This document shows positions 12,601 through 22,818 of a DNA stretch of 64,000 bases, piece by piece (the first letter of the stretch is position 1; every line of letters begins with the position of its first letter). Made by a program: the position numbers and the translations under genes. Source of the DNA: Brachionus sp. 'Tiscar' (lineage: Eukaryota; Rotifera; Eurotatoria; Ploima; Brachionidae); the NCBI GenBank assembly GCA_006352455.1, contig VANL01000075.1:1-64000 (forward strand). Reading direction: 5' to 3'. The notes under the pieces are model-generated. The model had not been told where the DNA came from. It was given only the letters and a program-made list of their open reading frames with translations, and searched no databases.

Positions 12601-12853
12601 AGCGTTTAAAATCTACCTTAACACTGGTCATGTTTGGTGCAGACTAAACACAAATGCATCGAAAAAATCCAACAAAAAATCCCAAAGAGATTCGATTTAT
12701 ATGAATGAGTCTAGCAATTGTTTTATTGACACATATAACAGTTCAAATGCATTTGACGAAAAATTGTTTGAAAAATTGCAAAATTATTTTCAGTATGTTT
12801 GTTTGAAATCAAATTTTTCAAATTTTAGTTATGTTGATTGCACCAAAAAATAG
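9635..12853 (+). CDS. Toll-like receptor, multi-cysteine-cluster (protostome) type, with a divergent TIR domain
   Basis: Single-exon type I membrane receptor of 1072 residues. In order: a hydrophobic signal peptide (about 1-16), a first leucine-rich repeat block (about 100-315), a cysteine-bearing LRR C-cap starting at a CDC motif (about 327) and apparently closing near C419, a dense cysteine cluster with CDCC and CHCR motifs (about 465-500), a second LRR block (about 505-620), a threonine-rich stalk (about 665-690), one membrane helix (about 757-780) and a C-terminal region (about 862-1065) resembling a TIR domain. The paired cap/cluster arrangement is characteristic of Toll, Toll-6/7/8-like proteins of protostomes. 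The TIR assignment rests on a box-1-like hydrophobic strand, the VLSENF motif and a final FDEKLF segment in place of box 3. The usual RD..PG loop of box 2 is not recognisable and there is an insertion of about 40 residues before the last helix. No second LRR C-cap is seen next to the membrane. An AATAAA lies at 12928-12933. An innate-immune or developmental adhesion role is inferred from the family. Confidence 0.9.
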   Translation: MIILNIIFILLNVLGTNQLESKSDYDTFQINCKYLYIRDKTSEKYIEKVYSINSYRVDLNIDLFKTIESDCFTNEANVLETHPHNPDYVLYGVDMSNNQLQDYQLESLIKQNSIFKYNFNLIKYLNLSNNNLHLMTSKSSKTYLDNEINSMRDNLNMEPNDPGYLLNRFFSLESLIIDNNPKLSVNFKNFIAILPKLKVLSINNCSTSTSEQKYASSRTGNLFYLGLKQNKVSDRIFSSLSNLVIEIFDLSENRITDLKALLDTGLQVKQLSLENNLISSFEAGYLKQNLSELNLRYNLIQNISANRFYSIKYKPSLKLFGNPLICDCNSIWLLKEFERSKQARNLEQRPRYSLLSRKRPKSTANETIRLVFRRSLEELSAHLYTFNNQNDSEYLQRQKRIRLNDAKKMIHLSDIDKLVCSFLTASINDFKNLTNRFYEQVQSSDFNYRIDYKEKLIAESKSTDYMCMYEDHCRRDECDCCDFFHCHCRSICPSKCRCYFDSEMSKNIIDCSALNLLDIDNEQPIELATDVRFNSNSLKIIKSHSFFGFTNVKYLYLQNNRISLLENECFDDLKNSLKLVNLADNHINYLSGEEFKNFTQLEILILTNNPLKQIDRLDLFTFSYMQNLKLIFMESVNMSVEKLEFLDKITKLNSNAILRIDHWPKTTKIVLTPSSTTTTTLPVTTTATTATTATAIRSTNKIILMEQITSRRRTFNRSTSSSTIKISHIKITPNINYKNLTNSPGNNEKIYKFKNPFYLLIFILLVSIFILSIILILIVWCKRSHMGKKKTDFMNYVPKLIEQNDYQSDQYSDDSELERKKSANIFRCHRKSTCSTDSCDSTYDGQSDSVSIPVSRSIENLNVYVYFNIIDNDYVANHLLPCLKKCTTLIPEPKFILKPLKTYCISQADTMSIDWSNESYSSYYSSIYGKKANNVNAILMVLSENFLGYRRRASESYVSVRYKTNPNLYSMNSNAYMSINRSVDSYFRKAFKIYLNTGHVWCRLNTNASKKSNKKSQRDSIYMNESSNCFIDTYNSSNAFDEKLFEKLQNYFQYVCLKSNFSNFSYVDCTKK

Positions 12854-12927
12854 AAATAATATTTTCTTTTCTTTTCATTTTTTTTTATTAATCTCAGGAA
12901 TCTTTTCAGGACTTTAGTAGTGAATGA

Positions 12928-12933
12928 AATAAA
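12928..12933 (+). promoter_or_regulatory. Polyadenylation signal of the Toll-like receptor gene
   Basis: AATAAA lies 75 bp downstream of the receptor stop codon. Further AATAAA-like hexamers follow near 13000-13030, so the exact cleavage site is uncertain. Confidence 0.5.
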
Positions 12934-15900
12934 AAGTGATGCCATTATTTTACGATTTATTTTTTTGTTTTATCTTAGACTTTAGTGTAAATTGTATATT
13001 AATAAATTTTTGTGTATTTTTAAATAAATATTTATTATGGTAAAATTTTTTTCAAATTTATTTAATAGTCTTAAGAAAAAAATTACTAAAGACATAAAGT
13101 AAAAACCAAGCTATCATAAAATAAAACATTTAGAAATTGAAACTATTCTTTTATTTTTATTTAATATGCATAATAATTTAATAGCGTCATGCTATCAAAT
13201 TGATGAAAGCGTTAAAATTTTTATCTCAATTTAAATCAATAAAATACTATTTGAAGGTTTTTTTGAGTTAATGATCAATTCTTTTTTCATTTTTTATTAT
13301 TTTGAGTATTTTTTTTTAAATTTTTTTAATGGTCTTAAAATTAATTAAGTTCCAATAAATTAAAATTTTCTCTGTTAGCCTAAATGGAAAAGAATAATTT
13401 CTAGATTATTTATATCATTTTCACTTAGATGTGAATTCAATGTTGTCACTTTTAAAGTTATCAACTTTTCGATTTGAAGGTAAAATATTAGATCGGCTGA
13501 AAAAATTTTAAAAGAAAGAAAAAAAAAATTTTTCTTAGTAATGTAGAATCAAATATTAATTTTAAAAATGTCTTATACTCAATTCTTTTCTCTATCAAAT
13601 TTTCATATTTAAAATTTTTAAAAGTTTAATCAAAACGACCAACATCTAAATGAAAAAATAGCTTTTCAATTTAATAAGGATACTGTTTAAAGAAAGACAA
13701 TTACATAGACGATTGAACAAAATATTAATTGAAATTTTAGTATTTTTAGTCTATTGAAAAAAATAAACTTAAATTTAAGAAATTTGAAAGACTAATAAAA
13801 GCTCGAATACATGACTATTTTATCATCCTTTTTGCTGATAACTTGGTCACTTCTTAATATTTAAGACAGGAATCATTTAGACAGAAATAAATAATTATCT
13901 AAAAGAAATAGATCCATCGATATACAAATGGAAGATGAAAATTTTCTCAAATAAATGTAGTTACACAATTTTTTCAAAAAATATCGTGAAGCTTCAACTA
14001 CTCAACAAAACTATTCTCTATTCTAAAACGAATAAATTCCTGTGTCTTTACTTTGATGAAAGTCTCTGCTTTGAAAATGAAATAAAAGAAGTTAGAACTA
14101 AATAATTTTTTTTGTAATAGTTTATTTAATAAATTTTTTAAATGTTTTTGAGTAATTAAACTACTTTCGCCATTGATAGATAAATTTTTAAGCAGTGTTA
14201 GAGTTTAAATAAAATCAAAGTTACAAGCTTTGAACTGTCCACTGCTGCAAACTCTGCTGAGACAAGTGACAAGGAAGTTTTAAAGTCGGCTATTCTTGAG
14301 CTTTTAACAAAGACATCAACGAATTCTTTCGAAAGGCTTGTTATCAAAGTATCTTAATGACTGAAACAATTTTTTATTATTTATTAAGTATCTAATAAAC
14401 AGTTTTTTTAGCCTTAACTTTATTGTATCTTATTGAATTTCTAAAAGAAAATTATAAAAAATTTCTGACGGGGTGTCAAAGGGGTTAGACTTGATCGAGA
14501 TATTTTAAAGTACTTGGTACCTTGTAACCTTTGGATATTTGTTTTTGAGACGTATTACCATTGAGTTTCCACGTTTTATGGGACAGAATTTTGATAATAT
14601 TTAATCTATCTTGACATCTAGACCGGATAAACTCGACTTGAGAGTTAAAATATAAGCTTTAATCAAATTTTAAAAAGGCAAATAGAAGTTTAAGATCAAA
14701 TTAAAATGATCATGCTCAAAATGCTTCATTTAATAAAGGTTTTATTATTGCACATTTCATAATTGCACATGCAAAATATTTCTGCATGCAGAATTATGCA
14801 CAACACTCAGACATGTTTTAACATTGTTTGCTACCCATGATAATATGTCTCTGCATAAAATTTTATAATTTCAAATGCTCTTAAAAACTTTTTAAAAAAT
14901 AAATTTTGATCAAAATCTTCAATTTGACAAAAAAAATTGGAGAATCACATAATTTTATTTTCAAAAAATTTAAAGGACTTATTGGCGTTTTTGTGAAATT
15001 CAGTACAATAGTACAGAACGTAAAAAAAGTAAAATATTAAAATTTTTAGATTTTCTCCTGCTGCATTATTTTAAATGTTAAAATAAAAGTCCGAACTTGG
15101 ACTTGACTTGCATTTCAGTGTATGCTCATCAGACTTGTTTTTAAGTCACAAGTCTTTTTTTTAAGTCAAGTCAAAAATTGCTAAAAATTGTCAAAATGGC
15201 AAAATAATTTTAAATTATTACATTCTCGTATTTCAATTAGCAACAGACAATGATCTCGAAGGGATTGATTAAGGGATCTATCAGGACCATACTTGTTTTT
15301 AAGTCACAGTTTTTAGTGACTTATTTATAATAAAGGTTTACTGTTTAAAAACAAAAAATTAAAAAAAATCGTACAGATTTGACTCTGGATATTAAAAGAG
15401 AAATAATTTTGTAAAAAAAAAATTCTTTTATCTAACATTTTTTAATTTTTTCTCAATTCCGGACTATCAAGTTTCGGACATCAAATTGTCGAACCAAATG
15501 GGTCGGATTATCTAGGATTGGCTGTATTTTGCTTCAAGATATCTCTAGTTACTTTTTATTTTTAATTTTACATTCAAAATTTAATAAATTATTGAATTGT
15601 GTTTAAATTAGAAACAAAAAAAAATTAATTAAAAAAAAAAATTTAATTTTATTAAAAATTAAAACCATTCAACAAGACTTAGTTTTAATCATGAACTAGC
15701 CGATTGAGATCGAAGCACATAGTTACCGATCGGACAAATATATTTACCCCCATTTACCCAATTGCTAAACGTCAAGACAACACTAAATTTTTTGATTAAA
15801 AAATTATATATTATTAATATTATATTTATTTATTTATTTTTCTGAGATAAATGTATAAATTATGTTAAAATATTCACGAACAACTTTTATTTAGCATAAT

Positions 15901-15994
15901 ATTCGATTTGTAAACATTTGGGCAATCAATACTCATAAGAAAAAATTATGAGAGAACGATCCCCAAACAAGATGAATAATTGATCATTTTCTAT

Positions 15995-16012
15995 TGTGTG
16001 TGTGTGTGTGTG
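15995..16012 (+). repeat. (TG)n microsatellite
   Basis: Nine uninterrupted TG dinucleotides about 550 bp upstream of the LARP4 start codon. A complementary (CA)n-rich tract lies about 200 bp downstream. Confidence 0.9.
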
Positions 16013-16200
16013 GATGAACTCTAAATAAGCATAGCCTTAAATTTATTTCGTGTTTTATGACTCGATTGGCTTAGATAATAACTAACAAAAAATTATATTC
16101 TTGAATTATAGCCAGAAAATTTTCGTTCTCGTTTTATATCAACAACAATAACAACAACGTGTATATTATAATAATTAAGTCGAAATAAAGAGAAACAAAT

Positions 16201-16243
16201 ACACACACGAACACACACACACACATACACATACATACATATC
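16201..16243 (+). repeat. (CA)n / CATA-rich microsatellite
   Basis: Interrupted ACACAC tract running into ACATACAT units, upstream of LARP4. It is complementary in composition to the TG tract at 15995-16012. Confidence 0.85.
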
Positions 16244-16559
16244 TAATATTTTAAATTTCGAGAAGTATTTAGGTCTTGAGCTAAGCTTGCTCTAGAATAA
16301 ACTGTGTTGGACATCCAGACGACCAAACGAGGTCATTGTTCATGTACTAAACTTTCTTCTTTTTTTTTTTTTTATTTTAAAATTTTTTTCTAGTTGTTGC
16401 TCTCATCTTATTGATTTGGTTTCTCTCAAATATCGAGCACTTTTATTTTGTTTGACCACAATTTGTGTGCAAATATCACGTTTTGTGAAATGATATTTTA
16501 ATTACAGCATAACTGATAATAGCAAAAGTAACAATAATAAATTAAAAATATTAATAGCC

Positions 16560-19010
16560 ATGATGACTAACGAACAATACCAAAACGACGAGGCAATTAG
16601 AGCCGAACTTCTCAAAACACTCGAGTACTATTTCTCTAGCAAAAATTTGTCCAAGGACGAGTATTTAGTTTCTCAAATGGACGACAAATTCTATGTTTGC
16701 TTAGACGAAATAGCTAAATTTAATAAAATAAAAACTCTCACAAAAGACAAGCAGTTCATAAAAGAAATAATCGAACAATCGTCGCAATTGGAATTAGACC
16801 CGGACACTGGCAATAAGGTAAGATCGATAAATGGCCGACTGGGAGGCACATACCAGCCCAAGAGCGTTAAGCCAATGGCGAGCACGGTGCAACAGCGATC
16901 AGTGTTGATATTGCGCGAAGTGGCGCCTCAAGCTACAATCGAAAGCATTGTAAGCCTGTTTGAGAATAAAGAACCGATTTGTCCGGCTTGTGAGAAGTGC
17001 GAATCAGCCGGCAATGATAGTTGGTATGTCACATTCAGCAATGAGGACCAAGCCCAACGAGCACTTCAGTATCTTAAAACCGAAGTTAGAGTGTTTATGG
17101 ATAGGCCAATTAAAGCTAGAATTAAAGCGCACGCAATGCCTAGATCGAACACAACCGGATTTGTGTCGCTTACTCCCACTTCAACACCGCCACCGGCTCA
17201 GAGCCACACGCCCGTTCTAAACACGCCAACAAACGCCAATATTATTCAAGCAGCACCAATTTACGCGCCGGCCATTACTTTCCTACCAGGAGCTCAATTA
17301 AACTCGTCGCCTGTGCTAATTCAAGCAGCGGGCAATCAGACTCAATTTGAAATGCCAATTTATCCAACAGCCAATTGGCCCATACCCATCAATGCTCCTA
17401 TTCAAAACGGCGTTTTTCTTATAGACGTCAATCAGTCTTTTCAAATGCCAATCGAACTTGAACACAAATCAGACCAAGGCACACTAAACTCGTCCAATTC
17501 ATCCCAATCTTCGTTGAATCAAAATTCACCAAAGCCAAATTTAATTCTTAAACAGCAACAGCCGCATCAACAAGCACAACAGCCAATTTACAACAACAAC
17601 AACAACAACAACAACAACAGCAACAGCAACAACAGTCCGTTTATTTCAACAACCGCTCAAAATTCCACACTAAATCAATTCACAACTAATCAGCCATTTA
17701 TCACACAGTCCAATGTACACAATCCGTTTTATGTGACGTCAAATGGGCCCGTTTTCGACGAACAAAATAGTCATCCGCCGCTAATCCATGCGCCCATTCA
17801 TCAAATGCATCAACCCACACAAACGTCTGCTCAAACGTTGGCTTTTTTCTACAACCCTTCGTCGGCTAATCACTTCACTGGACTTCATGGTCCAACCATG
17901 CCCAATCAGACCATGTTTAATCCGATCATGGCTAATCACGCAACTGTACCGATTGTAAATTCTCAAGTACAATCGTCCTCGACCTCATCGTCATCGTCGT
18001 CACCAAAGCCCAATCAACAACAACAACCGCAACAACAACACCATCAGCAACATCATTATCATCATCATCATCATCAGCAGCAGCAGCAGCATCAGCAATA
18101 TAGACCAAGATCGGATCCGAAACAAGCAAATATTCAACCAAATGCCAAGTACACCGGTCATAAGAACAAATATAATCAACATACTGGCAACAATATGAGG
18201 AGCCAGTATAATCATAATCAGCATGATTCAAACACGAGCAGTGCTGTTGTGTCGCAAACGCAAGCACACGCGTCCATTCAAAATGCGCACATTAGACACG
18301 AGATGAACGAGAATTTGAAGCGAAACAAGTCGCCTCTTGTTTTCAATTCGGACTCGTCGTTTCCACCACTCAACTCGTCGCCATCCAAAAACATTACCAT
18401 TTCGTTGCAAAATTTACCGGTTAGAAAAACAAACGAGGAAATAAACGAGACGCCCAACGATCCGGCCATTATTTCGTGCTACAAATCGGCCGATTACATA
18501 CCCAATAGTCCCACAATAATAAAATCAAATGCCATCATTGACTCGAAGTGTCAAGAGAGCAAAAAAGCCACTAGCGAAACTTTGGCCAATATTTTAAATC
18601 ATGATCATCACAAAAGCGACAAGAATTATTATCAGAGAAAATACGATTCGTATCAACGCAACAACAGACAAAACAATTCGAATAAGCAGCCACAGCGCAA
18701 AAACGAGTCCAATCGTTACATGCGCTCTTCAAATTCAAATCACAACATGCTACACTCGGACAATGCTAGTGCAGACCATAAGCGCAAAATGCACAAACAA
18801 GAACGTCTTGCGGCTAGCAATGAAAATTATGCTAGCTATGTAATTAGTAATGATGAGGACGCGTTGAATAGTTGCTGGAATAAGAAGTTAACATTTGCGG
18901 AAATAGTTCAGAAGCCTGGCTCAACATCGCCGTCGCCCACTAAGTCAAGCAATGATGGCGAATCAATCACTGCTGAGTTAAATACGACACAGTCCATAGC
19001 TGCTGAATGA
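16560..19010 (+). CDS. LARP4: La-related protein of the LARP4/4B type
   Basis: RNA-binding protein of 816 residues in one exon. The N-terminus is a La motif (about 8-85; note the LLKTLEYYFS and SKDEYLVSQM helices), followed directly by an RNA recognition motif (about 110-200) with the SVLILREV and WYVTFSNEDQA strands. This paired La module with a short linker is the LARP4 arrangement. In vertebrates LARP4 binds poly(A) and poly(A)-binding protein and stabilises mRNAs. The remaining 600 residues are low complexity: asparagine runs from CAA repeats (about 340-357), glutamine/histidine runs (about 480-520) and polar linkers. Short conserved-looking islands occur near the C-terminus (SSFPPLNSSP, about 602-612, and WNKKLTFAEIVQKP, about 772-785). 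The N-terminal PABP-binding PAM2-like motif of vertebrate LARP4 is not encoded in this exon. An in-frame TGA at 16491-16493 limits extension, unless an upstream exon splices in at the acceptor ending 16507. ATGATG at 16560 is the first available start. Confidence 0.93.
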   Translation: MMTNEQYQNDEAIRAELLKTLEYYFSSKNLSKDEYLVSQMDDKFYVCLDEIAKFNKIKTLTKDKQFIKEIIEQSSQLELDPDTGNKVRSINGRLGGTYQPKSVKPMASTVQQRSVLILREVAPQATIESIVSLFENKEPICPACEKCESAGNDSWYVTFSNEDQAQRALQYLKTEVRVFMDRPIKARIKAHAMPRSNTTGFVSLTPTSTPPPAQSHTPVLNTPTNANIIQAAPIYAPAITFLPGAQLNSSPVLIQAAGNQTQFEMPIYPTANWPIPINAPIQNGVFLIDVNQSFQMPIELEHKSDQGTLNSSNSSQSSLNQNSPKPNLILKQQQPHQQAQQPIYNNNNNNNNNSNSNNSPFISTTAQNSTLNQFTTNQPFITQSNVHNPFYVTSNGPVFDEQNSHPPLIHAPIHQMHQPTQTSAQTLAFFYNPSSANHFTGLHGPTMPNQTMFNPIMANHATVPIVNSQVQSSSTSSSSSSPKPNQQQQPQQQHHQQHHYHHHHHQQQQQHQQYRPRSDPKQANIQPNAKYTGHKNKYNQHTGNNMRSQYNHNQHDSNTSSAVVSQTQAHASIQNAHIRHEMNENLKRNKSPLVFNSDSSFPPLNSSPSKNITISLQNLPVRKTNEEINETPNDPAIISCYKSADYIPNSPTIIKSNAIIDSKCQESKKATSETLANILNHDHHKSDKNYYQRKYDSYQRNNRQNNSNKQPQRKNESNRYMRSSNSNHNMLHSDNASADHKRKMHKQERLAASNENYASYVISNDEDALNSCWNKKLTFAEIVQKPGSTSPSPTKSSNDGESITAELNTTQSIAAE

Positions 19011-20379
19011 ACAATTGATTAATTTGTGCTAAAATCCGCGCGCGACCTTTTCTTTATTCGTCTTTAGAGCTTTAGTATTCTTTATTTTAAAAAAAATTTT
19101 TTTTTTTTTTCTTTTTTTTTTTTCTTATTCTTCTTTTGCTAAACTAAAACAAACATACAAACAAAAAAAAAACAACAAAATCTTAAAAAAAAAATTTATT
19201 TATTTTTAACCGAATTTTGTATAAGCATAGTTTATTTTATTTTTTTTTTATCAAAAAATTATTAAAAAAAATTCTAAAAAAAAAAATTAAATTAACAGAG
19301 AGAGATTATGGTTATTTTGGATAATGGGAATGCTCAAATGAAAGGTTGTTCTATTTTAACGGGTAAGAGTGGTTCGACCACAAGTCTATTGTCCGAACAA
19401 GATGAGTTTAAGTGATGGTGCAGCCAAGCAACAAGTCATTTGTGATTGTTAAACAAATATTATTTATTTTAATTTATTTATTTTATTTATTTTTTTTTTT
19501 TTTTTTTTAAAAACTTTGTTATTTTTTTAAAATAATCTAAAAAATTATTAAGCTTAAAAAAAAAAAAGAAAAATTTTAAAATTTATTGTGCTCGTTCAGC
19601 GTTGCGTTGACTACTTACAATCGGATCCGGGGTCTGATACCCAAAAATTCAAATTGGACTGATTGTTTGTTTTTAACCTAAAACAAATGAGTAATTTTTA
19701 TTTTACAATTTCTATTTTATTAATAATAATAACAGACTAATTATTTTTTTTTTCGAAAAAAAAAAATTTAATTATTAAAAAAAAAACAAAAAATAAATAT
19801 TAACTTTCAAAATATTTTGTTTGATCCCAAATAAATCTAATAAATCTTTATAACTGCGCTAGTCAATTGTCAATTTTTATTTTAAGTTTATCCTGGTCCC
19901 TTACTATTCATTATGTGCATTCGACAATACTGAATCTGTGAACTGGTTTGAAATAGTGAAAAACTGCTCGAATTAAACGAAAAATTTTATGTGCTCAAGT
20001 AGAAAAGATGCACTAGAATGCTCAAGAACCGTTAAACCTTACAAACTTCCCCCGTGGTATCAAACGAGGACAATATGTCTTTAAAATTGAAAAGCTACTT
20101 TTTCTCTCGGGTCATTTTAAAATTTTGTTTTTTAATGCAACCCCGAGTAAATACAAATTTTTTTTTAAACCCAACGGGGTTAAATTATATTCTATGATGG
20201 GACTAGGGAAAAGGGCCTTTGGCAAATTGCACTTTTAAAGTTGAATTTTAAGGAAAAAATTTAAGAAATAAGCTTTTTAAATTTTTTAAAATTATTTTTT
20301 TATAGGAATGTAATTTTTGTTGCAAAATATGCAACATTTCTTTCTCTTTTGCATTATTAATTCAACATTCAATTTTGAT
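19011..20379. other. LARP4 3' flank and AT-rich spacer
   Basis: Very long A/T homopolymer runs, presumably including the LARP4 3' UTR. A few GC-richer patches (about 19300-19440, 19590-19640, 20040-20220) show no open frame of note. No RNA gene was recognised. Confidence 0.5.
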
Positions 20380-21204
20380 TTCAAGCTTTCCGGAATTTCA
20401 AAATTATTGTTTTAGAATCAAAAGATTTTCGACTTGATGCTTCAAACGAGTAAATAATCTTCAGCGATTCAGCATTTATAAAAGATTTACCTAAATGTCC
20501 CTTTAACATAAATGAGATAACGTCAAGAGTAATCATTTTTAATGAATTAAATACATTGAATGTCAACAAGTGTATAGATGCAGACGAGATAGGTCTACAC
20601 TTTATGGAGAATGCTTTCGAAAGTGTTTTTTACCCTCTGCATTTAATTATTAAAAAATCCTTTGAATCGGGTGATATACCTGATTGTTTGAAAGCTTTTG
20701 ACAAGGTAAGTCACAATAAGTTAATCATAATGTTAAAGAACTATGGGATTTAAGGAAAATTACTCAATTGAATTAAATCTTTTTTGCGTCATAGGAAACA
20801 ACGAGTTGTGTTTGGTCACACAAAATCGCATTGGCTAGATGTTTCAAGTGGAGTTCCTCAAGGCTCTGTACTTGGTTCACTTCTCTTTGTTATTTTTATA
20901 AATGACCTTCCAGAAATATTCAGAGGAAGATCCTCACTGTATGCGGATGACTGCAAGATATATTGTGTATTTAATGAATTATATGAAAAGATAAAGAAAG
21001 AGCACTTACAAAATGATATTAATAGTCTTGTCGAATGATGTAGAGAATGGTCGATGAATCTCAACACTGAGAAATGCAAATTAATGCATATTGGTAGAAA
21101 TAATCCAAGAACGGATTATTACATATCAAAAGAAAATGAAGTCCACAAGTTGACGGAGACTTATGAACAGAAAGATCTTGGAGTTATAGTAAATACCGAT
21201 ATGA
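20380..21204 (+). pseudogene. Internally deleted LINE reverse transcriptase (CR1/L2/Jockey-like)
   Basis: The translation matches a non-LTR retrotransposon reverse transcriptase. The fingers region (FNELNTLNVNKCIDADEI, then LHLIIKKSFESGDIPD, about 20535-20685) jumps straight to the palm motif KAFDKVSHNKL (about 20692). It continues through SGVPQGSVLGSLLFVIFIND (about 20848-20905), the catalytic YADD (about 20940) and a thumb region ending in LGVIVNTDMK (about 21175-21204). The block normally lying between the fingers and KAFDKV is missing. Stop codons interrupt at about 20751 (TAA), 20766 (TGA) and 21036 (TGA), so it is dead. The family role is target-primed reverse transcription. A second copy of the fingers region follows immediately. 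Confidence 0.88.
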
Positions 21205-21207
21205 AAC

Positions 21208-21440
21208 TGGTTCACACTTTATGAAGAATGCTTTCGAAAGTGTTTTTTACCCTCTGCATGTAATTATTAAAAAATCCTTTGAATCGGGTGAAATACCTAA
21301 GAAAAAAAATAACTAGATCAGACCGTAAACACAAGGATCTGTACTCTGTCCACTCCTTTTTAAAAATTTTATCAATGATTTGCCCGGCAGCCTAAAATAA
21401 ATATATAAAAAGACTATGCTGGGAGTCGATGCAGTCGAAG
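21208..21440 (+). pseudogene. Second, rearranged LINE reverse transcriptase fragment
   Basis: Bases 21208-21298 repeat 20598-20688 almost exactly (CTTTCGAAAGTGTTTTTTAC is shared). After a short break, a different piece resembles the GSVLCPLLF...FINDLP palm motif in a degenerate frame (about 21333-21395). This looks like a second insertion of a related element, or a local duplication followed by recombination. It is non-functional. Confidence 0.7.
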
Positions 21441-22818
21441 CTCAATTAAACGATATTTTCAACACAAAAATAAACAAATACTAAAATCTAACTTCTTATT
21501 TTTTTTTTTTAAAATTTATATTTGTTTAAAAATATATTTAAATTTTTGTGATATAATTCAAAAAACACAAATATAATTTTTTTTTAAATTTATTTAAATA
21601 TTTTTTAAATATTTTTTACTTTTAAATTCTTTGAATAAATCAATCACATTTTTCTTTATATCAAAATTCTAATTTATTTCATTCAAGTTAAAAGCAATTA
21701 AAACAAAACACAGCCAGAAATTTAAATGTAATTATACCTGAAAAGTTGTCAGTTAAAAAATAAACAAAAAGCCAAAAGTGTACTCGTCAAACTCTCAAAT
21801 TCGAATTAATTATAACCTAAATAAAAGAGAATAAATTTAAAATCCTTTGAAATTAAATTTTTTTTTGGTAAAATTTGGGCCAAAATTGATGATTTATTTT
21901 TAAGGCGTCAACCAGCATTTTGAAGTTCTAAATTTTTTAAAATTTTGTACAAAATAAAAATTTCTAAATAGCTAATAAATTTTTTTACTAAAGGTTTTTT
22001 GCTAATTTTCTAAATGCAAAAAAGTCCCACATTCAATATTGAACGTTTAAAAAAATTGAAGTGCTTTTTTTTAAATATTATCAAAATTATATTTAACTAA
22101 AAAAAATTATTTTTCTTATATTATTTGATTTCTTCTTATGAAAAATAACACAAATTTTAAATTGAAAAATAAATATGGAATTTTTAAGATCTTAAAGACG
22201 TTAAGATTCAAATTGTTCGGTGTTAAAATTATGAACTTTAATAAATCTGGGAAGAAAAATTTGATCATCTATTTTAAAATTTTAGAAGAAGTTATTTTCT
22301 AAGACCAAGAATCAGGTATACTATTTTCAATAAAAGCTTATTTCTTTCTCAAATTTCTCAAATCAGTAATTTATTTTTGAATTTAAGTTTTCGGTCAAAT
22401 TTTAATCATTGTGCTCAAAAATTATCTAAAATAAATAGAGTTATTTTAAGTGATTGAAATTTATAAATAAAAATTTCTAATAAAATTTACAAAAATAAAC
22501 AACATTCAATGATTTTATATTCGACTTTGAAAAATTATAGTAATTAAGAAAAAAAAGCAATATTTATTTTAATTTTTTATAATTTACTTTAATCAAATGT
22601 ATCTTATATAATTATTTAATAAATAACTAAAAAGCAATATATTTTTATGATATAAATTTCGTCTGAAAAAAAAATCCAAAGGGACATTTTTCCCATAAGA
22701 TCGTATGATTAGTAGGATATATTTTTCAAAGAAACTTGCCATCTGTTTTAAAAAGTTTCCTATAAATACATTCAATGAGACTTTATTTAATAAAAGAAAA
22801 AATTATCTAGAAAAAAAA
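21441..22818. other. AT-rich spacer upstream of the secreted-protein gene
   Basis: Dominated by A/T runs with no recognisable coding sequence or repeat. It presumably holds the promoter and short 5' UTR of the gene starting at 22819. Confidence 0.5.

Larger units (their letters stand above)
12854..16559. other. Intergenic region between the Toll-like receptor and LARP4, including the LARP4 5' UTR
   Basis: AT-rich sequence without a confident gene. Items worth noting are an open, codon-like segment at about 14226-14357 (+), an imperfect palindrome at about 14755-14800, a (TG)n tract at 15995-16012 and a (CA)n-rich tract at about 16201-16243. A good splice acceptor (TTTAATTACAG, ending 16507) suggests that the LARP4 5' UTR contains an intron; the 16.0-16.5 kb segment would then hold the upstream leader exon and promoter. 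Confidence 0.5.

Noticed and set aside
17932..18267. Long minus-strand ORFs opposite LARP4
   Set aside because: They mirror the CAA/CAG/CAT repeats of the LARP4 coding strand, giving runs of D, V, L and M. They are shadows of the real gene.
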